A stretch of 64,000 bases of DNA, from contig JAHEWK010000009.1 in NCBI GenBank assembly GCA_020740775.1, positions 310,001 to 374,000 of the forward strand. Reading direction: 5' to 3'. This DNA comes from Ilyonectria destructans (taxonomy: Eukaryota; Ascomycota; Sordariomycetes; Hypocreales; Nectriaceae). The translations under genes were made by a program, and so were the position numbers. The notes under the pieces were generated by a model, which was not told the DNA's origin, ran no database searches, and worked only from the letters and a program-made list of their open reading frames with translations. Shown here piece by piece: positions 48,969-59,354 of the stretch; within the stretch, counting starts at the first letter, position 1; every line of letters begins with the position of its first letter.

Positions 48969-50681
48969 ATGACCATCAGGCTGTTTCTGTTGATAGCGAC
49001 ATTGGCATCGCTGGCCAATGCAGCAGCTACTTCAAAGCCCCGACCCCCGATTTGTATTGTCGGCGCCGGCGTATCCGGGCTTACGGCGGCAAAGGCACTC
49101 GAGGATAAGGGCTACAAGACAGTCGTTTTCGAGAAGCGTGATACTGTTGGTGGGAAATGCCAGTCACATTATGAAGAGTAAGTCCACCCCTCTCGCATTT
49201 TGCGGGTTGTGCCAGTTGGTGGTCATTCGTCTTGGAATTTGTCTACTGATTGACTGGTTTTTAAGCGGGCAATACTTCCCTCTTGGTGCCGTGCTTTTCA
49301 CGCAAAGCCCGAGCTATGCAGAGACTTTCAGAGTTGTTAATTCCTCTGGGGTCGGCTTCGACACGTTTGACCCTGCATACGCCTATGATTACGACCCAAA
49401 GACTGGAGCTGCGGCTCTGATGCAGCCGTCAACTCCTGCTACTATCCAGGCCTTGCAGGAGGAGCTGGGGCGATATGCTGGTCTTTGGAAGAACGACTTT
49501 GCTCCTATTGGAGTTCCTGGCTATAAGGCGAGTGAGAATTAATTGGTGTGGTTGCCCGCACATCATAGCGCGGTATTAACCTGAGCTTACAGAATGGTGT
49601 CCCTAAAGAGTTTACTGTTCCTGCTAAAGAATGGCTTCTCTCGAACAAATTCCCTATCATAGCTTCTGTTATCAACCGCGGTGCTGGGAACTACGGATAC
49701 GGCGATTATACCCAGATCCCAATAGTGAGTTACATATCCTGTTCACCTACTGTTTTGACCAAATAACATACTAAATTCACAGCTGTACTTCCTTCAGTTC
49801 TTTTCTCCTGATATTATTGCAAGTTTTATTGGAACGGTGCAGCCATTCAAAACCGGTAACCTCCGACCTAGCAAGTGACATGCCGCATGCAATGGCTTAC
49901 TCTACGCAGACTTTTTTGAGGTGTTCAAACGCGTATCCGAGACTATCAAAGGATCAATCCATCTTGGTGTCAAGATCGAGCGCATCAGTATGTGTTCTAT
50001 TGCCTAACACTATAATAAAAGCTCAATGATATAGGTCGAAGTCCCCACCCAAGCATTCGATACCGCAGTACTAAAGGGCGGTATTCAACGACACAGCTCT
50101 GCTCGGATGTGATCATTGCGTTCCCTCCCACATCTAAAGCTCTACAAAAAGCAGGGCTGTCACTTTCGGCTGCTGAGCGAACTCTGTTTGCACAAGTTGG
50201 CGTGAACAGCTATTTCTCATCAGCCGTCCGCATGAGCAACCTTGGCGACAACCTAACAGTCTCCCAAGAACTTCCAGACCCTCTCGATCCTTTCAAAGCC
50301 GAGGGTCAACCTGTATACCTGACCCCGTTGCATCCAGAGTCCACCATCGTCAATGTTTACTCGGCAGATGACCCTGCGCGCGGCAGCGATACTAAACGAG
50401 TTAAGAGGCATCTTATTCGTGATTTGAGCAAGATTAACAAAGACTTGGAAGACGTTCACGCGGAGAGCAACATGCTGGTTGCTGCAGACATACGCGCATT
50501 CAGTGGACAGATTGACTATTTCCCTCATTTGGGGCCCGAGGCGCTGGCGGATGGTTGGTATGAGAGGTTTAATGATCTCCAAGGAAAAGATCACACATAC
50601 TTCACTTCTGGACTAAACAGCTTCGAGCTTGTTGAATATACGATTCGGGCTGCGAGTGATTTAGTGGCAACGCACTTCTGA
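48969..50681 (+). CDS. Secreted FAD-dependent amine-oxidase-like oxidoreductase
   Basis: Model: join(48969..49177, 49266..49527, 49593..49724, 49783..49855, 49910..49987, 50035..50681), six exons, 466 residues. Signal peptide at residues 1-19 (MTIRLFLLIATLASLANAA); an in-frame ATG at 48891 would put 26 residues before it and hide it. FAD site: ICIVGAGVSGLTAAKALEDKGY then VFEKRDTVGGKCQSH. Later blocks GQYFPLGAVLF and GYGDYTQIPILYFLQFFSP match the flavin amine oxidoreductase group that includes beta-cyclopiazonate-dehydrogenase-like fungal proteins. Intron 49528-49592 fits the frame only with a GC donor (GCGAGT). Substrate unknown; could be an oxidase in a biosynthetic or degradative route. Confidence 0.83.
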
Positions 50682-52910
50682 GAGGAAGTGATTACGGCCA
50701 TTTAGTGCAGCGCCGTCTCGGGACTTCAGCACCTGATTCTCTGAACTGTCTAGCAGAGCGAGCCTTTGATCAAAAAGACCGCATTTCATGTTGTCAATAT
50801 CTTCGAAGATAGTGCCCCCAAGGCTCAATGCATGACATTTCTACGCCTTCTGATCAGAAAGACAAATGGTGACAGTCATGATACAAACTTCTTCACCACG
50901 CAGCCATTGACAACATGTGCCGAGCATGCTTTATCCCGAGAAATAGAGACTTTCCAAGACATCAATGCACCTGAGGTCAAAGAAGTCAAGTATTGTCTCA
51001 ACTTGCCCCTACTTCATCCCCCCTGCAGGGAGCCGTTGGATGCCGGCGTAATGTCGCTTCTTCTTGAGGGAGAGTCGCGTAAGCTGGAAGATGAGCTACG
51101 GCACGGTATTGAAGATCCAGCGCTGGCGCACGAGTCGAGAACGTCAATGAAATGGCTTGCTCGAACTGGAATACAACTCATTCTCTGATGCTCGATGGCC
51201 CGGCCCATTGCATTGGGGATGGGGAACACATGGTGATTTGTAAGTAGTGCCTTGAGCCACTTATGTATCTTAGATCAATTATTTCACCGAGATGCTCCCC
51301 TTAAAGGCAGATATCCTTAACGTAAGATACAAGCACCAGATCAAGACCGTTCACGAGGGCAGCTCGTGTGTACGTTCTTAAATGTGGTCGACGGGGGTTT
51401 TTGTTGAAGTCACCGCCACTAAAAGCCGTCTGGCTTGACCTGTTGTTCCCGTAGCGATCCACGATATGATCCATGACCCGGGCCATGATCTCTTTCGCTA
51501 GAGAAACCTACAAATAAAAGCCCCACCAAGTCCCGTCAACTTTGCCTTGAAGCACCCCGCGCTCGGAAAAAGTGACAAGTCCGTCCCCCGTTCAATGACC
51601 CATGTTGGTGCTTTGAGCCAAGAGATTATCCACCCTGACCCTGGCTCTGCTTTAAGCTAACTCAGCCTTATCCACCCATCTTAATTCTGACTGCATGCGT
51701 CCGGACTCGCCTATCCCCCACACTTGGTCTCCGTACATGGCCGTGAGACCACGAATATTCCCACATGAGTTTCCCCGGGTAGACTATCCAGTAACTTCAG
51801 TCCAACCTCGAGTTCGGCTCTTTCCGTCAAACAAATTCTCAATGGCGGTTTATATAGATATTAGACCTTTAGTAGCAGTTAATTATTAGATAAATATAGA
51901 GGTAAGTAACTCAAACCTAAAAGGTAATTATTCAGCTTAGTAGGTCACTATTCAATGCAAGAGGAGTCAGATATATTAGAAGTTATATTGGGGCAGTAAG
52001 GGGAGAAACTGACGACTCAGCAGCAAGTGCAACTGGATAGGGAATTAATAGCCGTAGTTTCTTATCTCAGTTGTAAGGTGGCACAGAAGGTTGCAGCAGC
52101 GGGTAACTGAGAGTGGGTAGCTGAAAGTAAGTTACTTGCCCTGCACACTCTGTCAGCATCAAGTTATAGTCGGGCAAAGACCAGCTCATTTCGCGCAGAC
52201 CGCTTAGACCCGACTCAATAATCTGCATTATCTATCGCCCTCAGAGGAAAAAACTTACCGTTATATTGCAGGTGTTCGTTGTAACTGAGCTTTCTATCTT
52301 ACCTTACACTGTTGCAGCTAGACCGAATATAATATCCGTGGCTTATTGTCTCAATTATTGGGTAGTATAGGAGGTTGCAGTAACTAATAGGCTATTGAAA
52401 TTGCATCCTTAGCGACTCTAGTCAGACTTGAATTGACCTCTTGGGCTAGTTAGATGGGTGCGGAGCGGGCTGATCCCTTAGAGCTGATTGGATAGTCCGC
52501 ATTATCTCTTTTCGCGCAGAAAGAGATTTTTTTATTATTGCTTATCTTATAGGTATTAGTTATAATCGGAGCTTGATCATCTGCCTGCAGCCGGTCAAAC
52601 AAGCCGTTTTTGGGGTCTTTAACAAGAGTCTCCATCAAAACCAAAAACGGCAATAGCAGGTATTAGTACCAGCCTTGTCCTCTGCCAAGACATTTTTTAG
52701 TAAATGTACTGCTGAATGAGCCACCAAGAAGACAATGGTCGTGATTGGGTTGAATCCCTGTGACCTGCATCCAACCTCTTAGGTGGAAACACGTCGTTTC
52801 TTACTCACCCCGCTCGCTCAGCCGCATTTGACCTTATCTTTTCTCTCAGTACTCATCTCCAACGCGTATTATCTCCAAGGGCGAAACATATAGGCTCCAT
52901 CATCACCAAA
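50682..52910. other. Long intergenic region with one unrecognised frame
   Basis: A plus-strand frame at 50766-51188 (about 140 codons, beginning from a non-ATG codon; first ATG at 50832) has no known motif and may be the debris of a larger gene. From 51850 to 52600 the sequence is rather AT-rich and non-coding. No repeat or RNA gene was recognised. Confidence 0.4.
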
Positions 52911-55900
52911 ATGGCCGAAGCTATCGGGCTGGCTGCGAGCGTAGCAGGTCTGGTGTCCCTAGGACTCTCAGTTTGCAAGGGCCTGGCAGCCTACTACGGC
53001 AGCTACCAGAGCGCGGGACAAGACGTCGCGCTCCTATGCGAAGAGGTAGAAAATCTGACTCTGATACTCCAGGTACGGCCGGCTTAAACACGTATAATAT
53101 GCCTAGTACTGACTGGCCAAAGAGCTTCGAAGACGCCATGAAGGATAGCGATAAAAGACTGAAGCTGGAATCGTCAACGCCAAGGAGACTCATCGATCTC
53201 AGCATGGGTAGGTACTTCTATCACATTTCCCTATCTCCGCCGTCCCACTACTCATGAACCTTTTGACTGAATCCGTGGCACTAGAGAGGATAACGGAGCT
53301 AGGCAACGAACTGCAGAAACTCATGAGTTCTGGAAAAGACCAACGTCAATCTGCGAGGAAGTTTATGCCCAAGACCATGAGAGCGTTGTATCCATTTAAG
53401 GAGGAGACGCTTCAGAAGCTCCGGTCGACTATCTCAAGGACCAACGAGATGCTGCAACAGGTAGCAAGCACAGTTTTGATGTACGGTGACTGCTCTTAAT
53501 GTCATTGGAACGATTTGCGAGACCCCTGCTCACATTTCTAAACGGTAGCCGTCAAACCAACAAGATGCACGACACCATCATTCAGTTCTACGAGAAGGAA
53601 GAGTCCAGGGCGATTATGCGATGGCTTGACCCACCAAATCCTTCACACAGTCATTCGGTGGCCTCGTCTAAGCGCGGTGAAAACACAGGCTCCTGGTTTA
53701 TCAACAGTTCTGAATTCTCCACCTGGCTATCATATCCTTCTTCCGTACTGTGGGCTTATGGCAGTGGTAAGTCATGCGTGAGAGAGGCACCAATCTTGTC
53801 ACTAATCTTCGTCTCTCTTTGCAAAACATGTAGCCGGATGTGGCAAGACTGTTCTCTGGTAGGTGTTTATGGTTCATGAGCTCTGTGTGCAAGTGTGTAC
53901 TAATATCGGCCAAGCTCCACCGTCATCAACCACTTGATGCAGTATTGTGAGAATAAGCCTACGTCGGGAGTCGCCTACTTTTACTTCGACTACACCAATG
54001 CCTCCATCTCGCAACAGCACAGCAGGCTTTTACGGTCGTTGATCGAGCAGCTATCGTCACAGAGCGGCTCAGTTCCCAAGCCCCTCAAGACCTTGTACGA
54101 GCGGTGTCGAAACGGAACCACACAACCCACCGAGGCCGAGCTGACCCAGACCTTGCGCAACGTCATCCACCTCTTTTCTCCTTGCTATCTCGTCGTTGAC
54201 GCCGTCGATGAAAGCCAGGAAAAGCAGGAGTTCCTCAAGCTGCTCAACGTAGTGGCTGGCCAATGGCGTCTACCACAGATTCACTTCCTGCTCACTAGTC
54301 GAACCGAACTAGACACGGAGCTCAAGAGAAAAACCTGGAATGCCGTGACCTTGTCCATCCAAGATGGTGTTGCCGGAGACGTTGAGAGCCAAGTCATTGC
54401 GACAATTAAGGACGAGAATGGGGCTCTTAGCCAGTGGGAACCAGATCAGCGCGAGATGATTGCCAAATCACTCATTGAGAGCTCGCGGGCAAAGTGAGTC
54501 GTACCCAACACGGCAGTTTGTCGTCTTTTGTCTGAAAAAAATACCGGTTCACTGACATCAGACAGCTTTCGATGGGTTGCCTGCCAGCTACAAGCGTTGC
54601 AAGAATGCCACACTGCCCAAGAGCTGGATGAGGCATTAGCCTCGCTTCCGGCAACTCTGGAAGAAACCTACGAGCGATCCCTGCTAGCTGTCGAAGAGAA
54701 GCGAAGAGAAGGGTTCCGACACATCCTGCGCTGGCTCTCTTTCTCCGCCAGGCCAATGCATCTCGATGAGATCGCTGAAGTGCTAGCCGTCGACGTCGCC
54801 GCGAAGCCTCGACCTCACTACGACCCTCGCAAACGCCTCGTCAACTCAGAAAGGTTCTTTCACAAGCACAGTAACCTGATTTCGGTCTTGACCATCAAAG
54901 GCAAGGCTGAGCAGCATCAAGAGCTTCGCCTAGCCCACCTGTCGGTTCGAGACTATCTTCTATCAAAAAAGATCGTTGGGTCGCCAGCTTCCTATTTCAG
55001 CATCGACAGCTTATCTGCAAACCGCAGCATCGCTGAGGCGTGTATAGGTTACCTCCAACAGTTCGCTACGTCCGGCGAAGTGCTTGAGAACTCGCCCAAT
55101 GCCCACCGCCTGGCTCCCTATGCCGCTCGGTTCTGGTCCTACCATGTACAAGAAGCGACCGCCGCGGCCGTCAACGCGCGTTCATCATCAACCAGTACAC
55201 TGCTAGGTCCTTCCAAGGAGGAGGGCGTACCCTTGATCATCTTGATAATCGAGCTTCTTGCCCAGATCTTCAGGGTGTTTGGATTCCACGTTCCCGATGC
55301 TCAGCAGAAGGGACTTGAGGTAGACCTCAACCATCTCTGTGTAGAGCTTCTCAGTGCCCAGCTCCAGAACCAGATCAGGTTCTTTGACCCAGACACGCCG
55401 TGGATTGACAAGCCAGACATATCCAGGCGTCTAAATGCTCTACCCTCTGCTCTCTACTACGCAGCCCATGCTGGACTCATCGACTCCGTCAGGCTGTTGC
55501 TGGTAAAGGGCATGGACGTGAACGCTATAGGTGGCCGATACGGCACAGCTCTGCAAGCTGCATCTTGCAAGGGCTATAAGGACGTTGTGCAACTGCTGCT
55601 TGACAGTGGCGCCGAGGTTGATCAACTTGCTGGAGATTATGGGTACTCCTTACAAGGCGCTTGCTGCTACGGCCATCTCGAGTGTGTGAAGCTGCTCCTC
55701 GACCGGAGAGCAGATGTCAACGCAATAGGCGGAGAACATCACACCGCCTTACAAGCTGCAGCGTCCAATGGTCATGAGAGGATCGTGGAGATTCTGGTTG
55801 AGCGAGGCGCAATTATAGATGAGGCAGGGTCAGAGATCGGCCAAAGCCCTCTCATAGAGGCCGCCTCGGAGGGACACACGGCTACCGTGCAACTTCTCCT

Positions 55901-56903
55901 CAGCCTTGGAGCAAACAGCTTGCTGAGGGACCGAGAAGGGTGGACCGCTCTTGATTACGCTGCTCCCCCGGGATTTGACGCCGTGGTCGGTATTCTCATC
56001 AACCATGATCCTGTCATCCTTCAGTCCAGGGACAACTCGGGATATTCGGCGCTCCATCACACAGTGGGACAAGGCCACGTTTCGACTGTCTCGTTGCTGT
56101 TGGAGCGGGAAGTAGACGTCAACTGGAGAGACAACGAGGGACGCAGCGCCCTCTTTAAGGCCACGAGATCAGGGAACAAGGCTATCGTTGAGCTCCTTCT
56201 CAAACATAAGGCTGACGTATCAATCAAGGACGAAAACGGCTGGTCTGTCCTACACATGGCTGCTTTCCACGGGCACGTGGAAGTAGGCGAAGTATTACTC
56301 GATGCTGGGATACCCATCAACGAAGGCCCGCGAGGCAGGTCGCCGCTCCATATCGCCGTTTTGAGGAAGCAGATCGACTTCGTCGAGTCGCTCATCGAAC
56401 ATGGAGCTGATGTCCACGCTGAGACTGAGGCTGGCTCGAATGTCTTGGACTATCTGGGCCTTCATGAGACCTACGAGGCAGAGGCGGTTGCTTATAGACT
56501 CAATATCGACATAGAGGGTCTGACAATTACCGGGTTACGGACGGCCGCTAGCAACGGCCGCGATGCTCGCATCCGAGAGCTTCTGGAGCGCGGCGCTGAC
56601 ATCAACGCAATGGACGAGGGCGGCTATACTGCTCTCATGTGGGCCGCGATAGAGGGCCATACATCGACCATGCGGCTGTTAATCGAGAATAATGCTGATG
56701 TGAACATATGCACTGATAAAGGGGAGAAATTGAACGAGGATATTATCAGCTTGCTATCGGAAGATGGATATGGGAGAGAGGGGCAGTTTCTGAACCTTGA
56801 ACTGGAAACGCCCCTAGACAATTTGCAAGACGAGGTTATAAATGATATTAGACTGCTATTGCAAGGTAGTGAGTCGGGGTTTTCCGGTCTTTTGGAGAAT
56901 TAG
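52911..56903 (+). CDS. NACHT-ankyrin STAND (NLR-like) protein
   Basis: Model: join(52911..53072, 53123..53207, 53285..53480, 53522..53766, 53834..53858, 53915..54493, 54566..56903), 1209 residues if all junctions are right. The N-terminal domain (MAEAIGLAASVAGLVSLGLS) is the fungal Helo-like/STAND type. NACHT core: Walker A GSAGCGKT (built from three exons), Walker B CYLVVDAVDE, HFLLTSRTELD, and FRWVACQLQAL. The C-terminal part, residues about 500 to the end, contains roughly a dozen ankyrin repeats (GTALQAASCKGYKDVVQLLL, SALHHTVGQGHVSTVSLLL and similar). The weak point is 53461-53530: only a 41-nt intron (53481-53521) keeps the frame, so a frameshift is possible. These proteins act in non-self recognition and programmed cell death in fungi. 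Single gene, no effector gene adjacent. Confidence 0.8.
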
Positions 56904-57806
56904 GTCATTTGATCAGATCCTTGCCGCGACTAAGGCCAAGATTGACGGCTTCCTTCAACAGGAAATACCGTACCGGATAGGGACCATTGGCCTGACCCAT
57001 TGGGGCCATAAATTGGGAGACCTCATATAAGGTCTATTAGCAAGCATTATCATTCTAGCATCTCATTTAATTAACAGTCTTTTAGCCTCTTCTTTTGAGA
57101 CCCCTCAGAGATCCATTTGATTAAATGGTATCAGCTGAGAAGGTCGTTCTTTTTGCTCAATTGGGCTATTTATTCAGATTTTAATCCCGACCTTACCTAC
57201 CCTTTCCGTCACAACACTATCGCGGTCATCACAGCTCTGCTTCTGGGTGGGTTGTGTGTTCTTAGTGTCCTCTGTCCCCGCCCGCACTCAGTAGTAGGTG
57301 CTTGTAGAGAAGGCGTTTATATTTGCTTCTTATTTACTTAGTTTTAACTTCGTAAGCTTTTTATTTATTACTAATTCTATTATTTTCTCTTTAATATACC
57401 CGTTGGCTAAGGTTGGAAGGACCCACAACCAACCAAGGACCCCGTGCCCCGGCCACTTAGTTGGGCACAAAAATCCCGGACACCTCAATACGTGTAATTT
57501 GGCTGTGAAAATGACCTTTTTCGGTCTCAATGCTTCACCTTCATGTCGATCAAATTTTTGTGTCAGAATTCGATAAATTAAAGGTCTGAGGATAAGCCGG
57601 GGAAAATAGCATTTTGAAGGAAACAGCGGAAATCACATTTTTGGGCTCAATTGACCGCGCCAGGCTTGGCCGGCCCGGCTTACAGACTGTCTCCCTCACC
57701 AGCTAGGTCTGCTTCCTTGTTCACATTACTGTGTGTTTCTCGTATATCATGATCACCCGATTGCTCTTTTCTGGCCCGTTTGACACGGAATTCCTTAAGC
57801 TCCTTC
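56904..57806. other. Intergenic; possible 3' end of a decayed DNA transposon
   Basis: About 57400-57660 (CCAAGGACCCCGTGCCCC region) is non-coding and directly follows the stop of the transposase relic on the minus strand, so it would be the element's 3' untranslated end. No terminal inverted repeat partner could be fixed. Confidence 0.3.
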
Positions 57807-58493
57807 TCAATTTGCTTCCACAGCCGCCGCGGGGGCCGGCTGTGACGGGCACGGGGTCTCGAATACGGTCTCTTCGAGGGCATCGTCGGACCCCAAGGGC
57901 GGTGACGATATCATCCATCGTGGTGTTTCTTGCGTTGCGATGCCGTCATCTTCTTCTTCTTCCTCGTGAGGGTCATCGTCTTGGTCGTGGAAGGGGCCAA
58001 AGCCCGTAAAAGTGACAGTATCATCGCTATTGGGGATCCTCATCGCTAGGATCGGTCTTGCGGTACGGCGGGCTGCCCTAACTTCGGCTGCGAAGCTAGG
58101 ATCCGGCTGGGTATCGATCATGAAGCCATCAGCCTTCTGATTAAATAGCTCATTATATCGCTTTTTGCTGGTCTCGAGGGAAATAAATTCGAGGTCTTTG
58201 CCGGCCTCACTAAGCCACTGTTTCCAAGTTAGTCTTCCTTGTCCTTGATCTATCCGGGATTTCTTTTCCACCCGCCATTGTGACTGCAATTTATTGACTT
58301 CTTGGATCAATAACGACCACCCGCTTCGTAGTTGAGAACGCTGCTGCTTGAGTTCCTCAGCCGCTAGCTGTTCCTCGTGCTGATAACGGATGTCATCGGC
58401 ATCAACGCTGGTAATAAAGCGACCAGTTGGCTTAGTCTGCTTACCCGGCTTTCTTCTTGCTGTGATGCTTGCTAGGCGTTGGCAGCGCTCCTA
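57807..58493 (-). pseudogene. C-terminal fragment of a pogo/Fot-type transposase
   Basis: The frame is open on the minus strand from about 58493, just after a stop, to the stop at 57807. It reads ERCQRLASITARRKPGKQ, TGRFITSVDADDIRYQHEEQ, a Gln/Leu/Glu coiled coil, then RLTWKQWLSEAGKDLEFI, RYNELFNQKADGFMIDTQPD and an acidic EEEEEDDG patch. This order is what I recall from the C-terminal tail of fungal Tc1/mariner-superfamily (pogo/Fot) transposases downstream of the DDE domain. The catalytic domain is missing: at 58494 the similarity ends and an inverted-repeat-rich patch begins. A dead fragment, probably cut by another insertion. Confidence 0.6.
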
Positions 58494-58513
58494 ATAGTGT
58501 GGACCATTAAGTG

Positions 58514-58700
58514 GACTGTTAGTGCACACTGTAGTTCACACTAATAGTCCATAGACTGTTGGTTCAGTGCGCATCTCCCGGACTACAACTGACAGTCTAG
58601 TGCAGGCCTCTCGCACTGCACTAACAGTCTAATGTGACTCAACCAGACTGACCAGTAGTTCAGTGCGAGGGCTGCAGACTAACAGTAGCACTATTAGTGC
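58514..58700. repeat. Cluster of short inverted and direct repeats (GACTGTTAGTGCA family)
   Basis: GACTGTTAGTGCA (58514-58526) has a perfect inverted copy TGCACTAACAGTC (58617-58629). CTCGCACTG (58610-58618) pairs with CAGTGCGAG near 58663, and TTCAGTGCG occurs twice in direct orientation. The related word CACTATTAGTGCG is at about 58689. It resembles subterminal repeats at the end of a DNA transposon. No transposase accompanies it. Confidence 0.6.
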
Positions 58701-58802
58701 GCCTAAGTCCTCCCAAGCTTGTAGCCTGCTGCAGAGTATCCAGCTATAGTGTATACAATCCAATATATCGAGAGTGCGCACTGTAGGGTTTTAAAGATAG
58801 CA

Positions 58803-59286
58803 CTAAGGAGTGTTAATAAATACAGCTAGTATACTGTATTTAATGATGAATGCTACCTTCAATCTTTTCATATACGTCTGAATACTGAGAGGCACGGTCT
58901 GCTCGTCAAAGACTCGTCGAATCTCGGTCGCGCCCGTCTGAACGAGCTGCTCGGGCGGGATGTGAGGCGCGAGCTCCGTGGAATTCTTGAGCATGGTCTG
59001 TAGAAACCCGCCTTGAGCTGCTGCGACGAGGAATGCCCCACCCACAGTCTAAAAGACTTCCACGGGTGCTCGACACCGCCGTACTGAAGCACCAGCAGGA
59101 AGAAGATAGTGGCGCCCATCACAAGGGCGATGCCGAGGGGGTCCATCTGGAGCAGCTTCTCTGCCAGCGTGGCAGATACCGGAATGGCCTGGGGCAGAGT
59201 CTAGAAGAAGAAGAGGATGATTGCAGCGGAGAGTCCGCCGATCGGAAGGTTGATGTAGAAGCACCATCCCATAGTCCAATCTCGGC
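58803..59286 (-). pseudogene. MFS efflux transporter relic with a large internal deletion
   Basis: Two pieces of one MFS protein are joined on the minus strand. The first reads MGWCFYINLPIGGLSAAI, then a TAG at 59203-59201, then TLPQAIPV and GIALVMGATIFFLLVLQYGG up to EHPWKS, which is the middle of a 14-helix DHA2-type drug/toxin exporter. After a frame change near 59050 comes VGGAFLVAAAQGGFLQTML, QLVQTGATEIRRVF and YMKRLKVAF, which is the extreme C-terminal region. About 200 residues between them, and the N-terminal third, are gone. The upstream neighbour DUF4246 gene has the same orientation. Confidence 0.75.
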
Positions 59287-59354
59287 TGTATTAATAGCTT
59301 AAATTCAAGTAACAGTCGCTGTTATCTGTGCCAACTGTTCTCTTTATACCATTC

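Noticed and set aside
50766..51188. Plus-strand frame of about 140 codons
   Set aside because: Starts from a non-ATG codon, has no recognised motif, no clear upstream exon and no homologous family that I can name; kept only as a note on the intergenic region.
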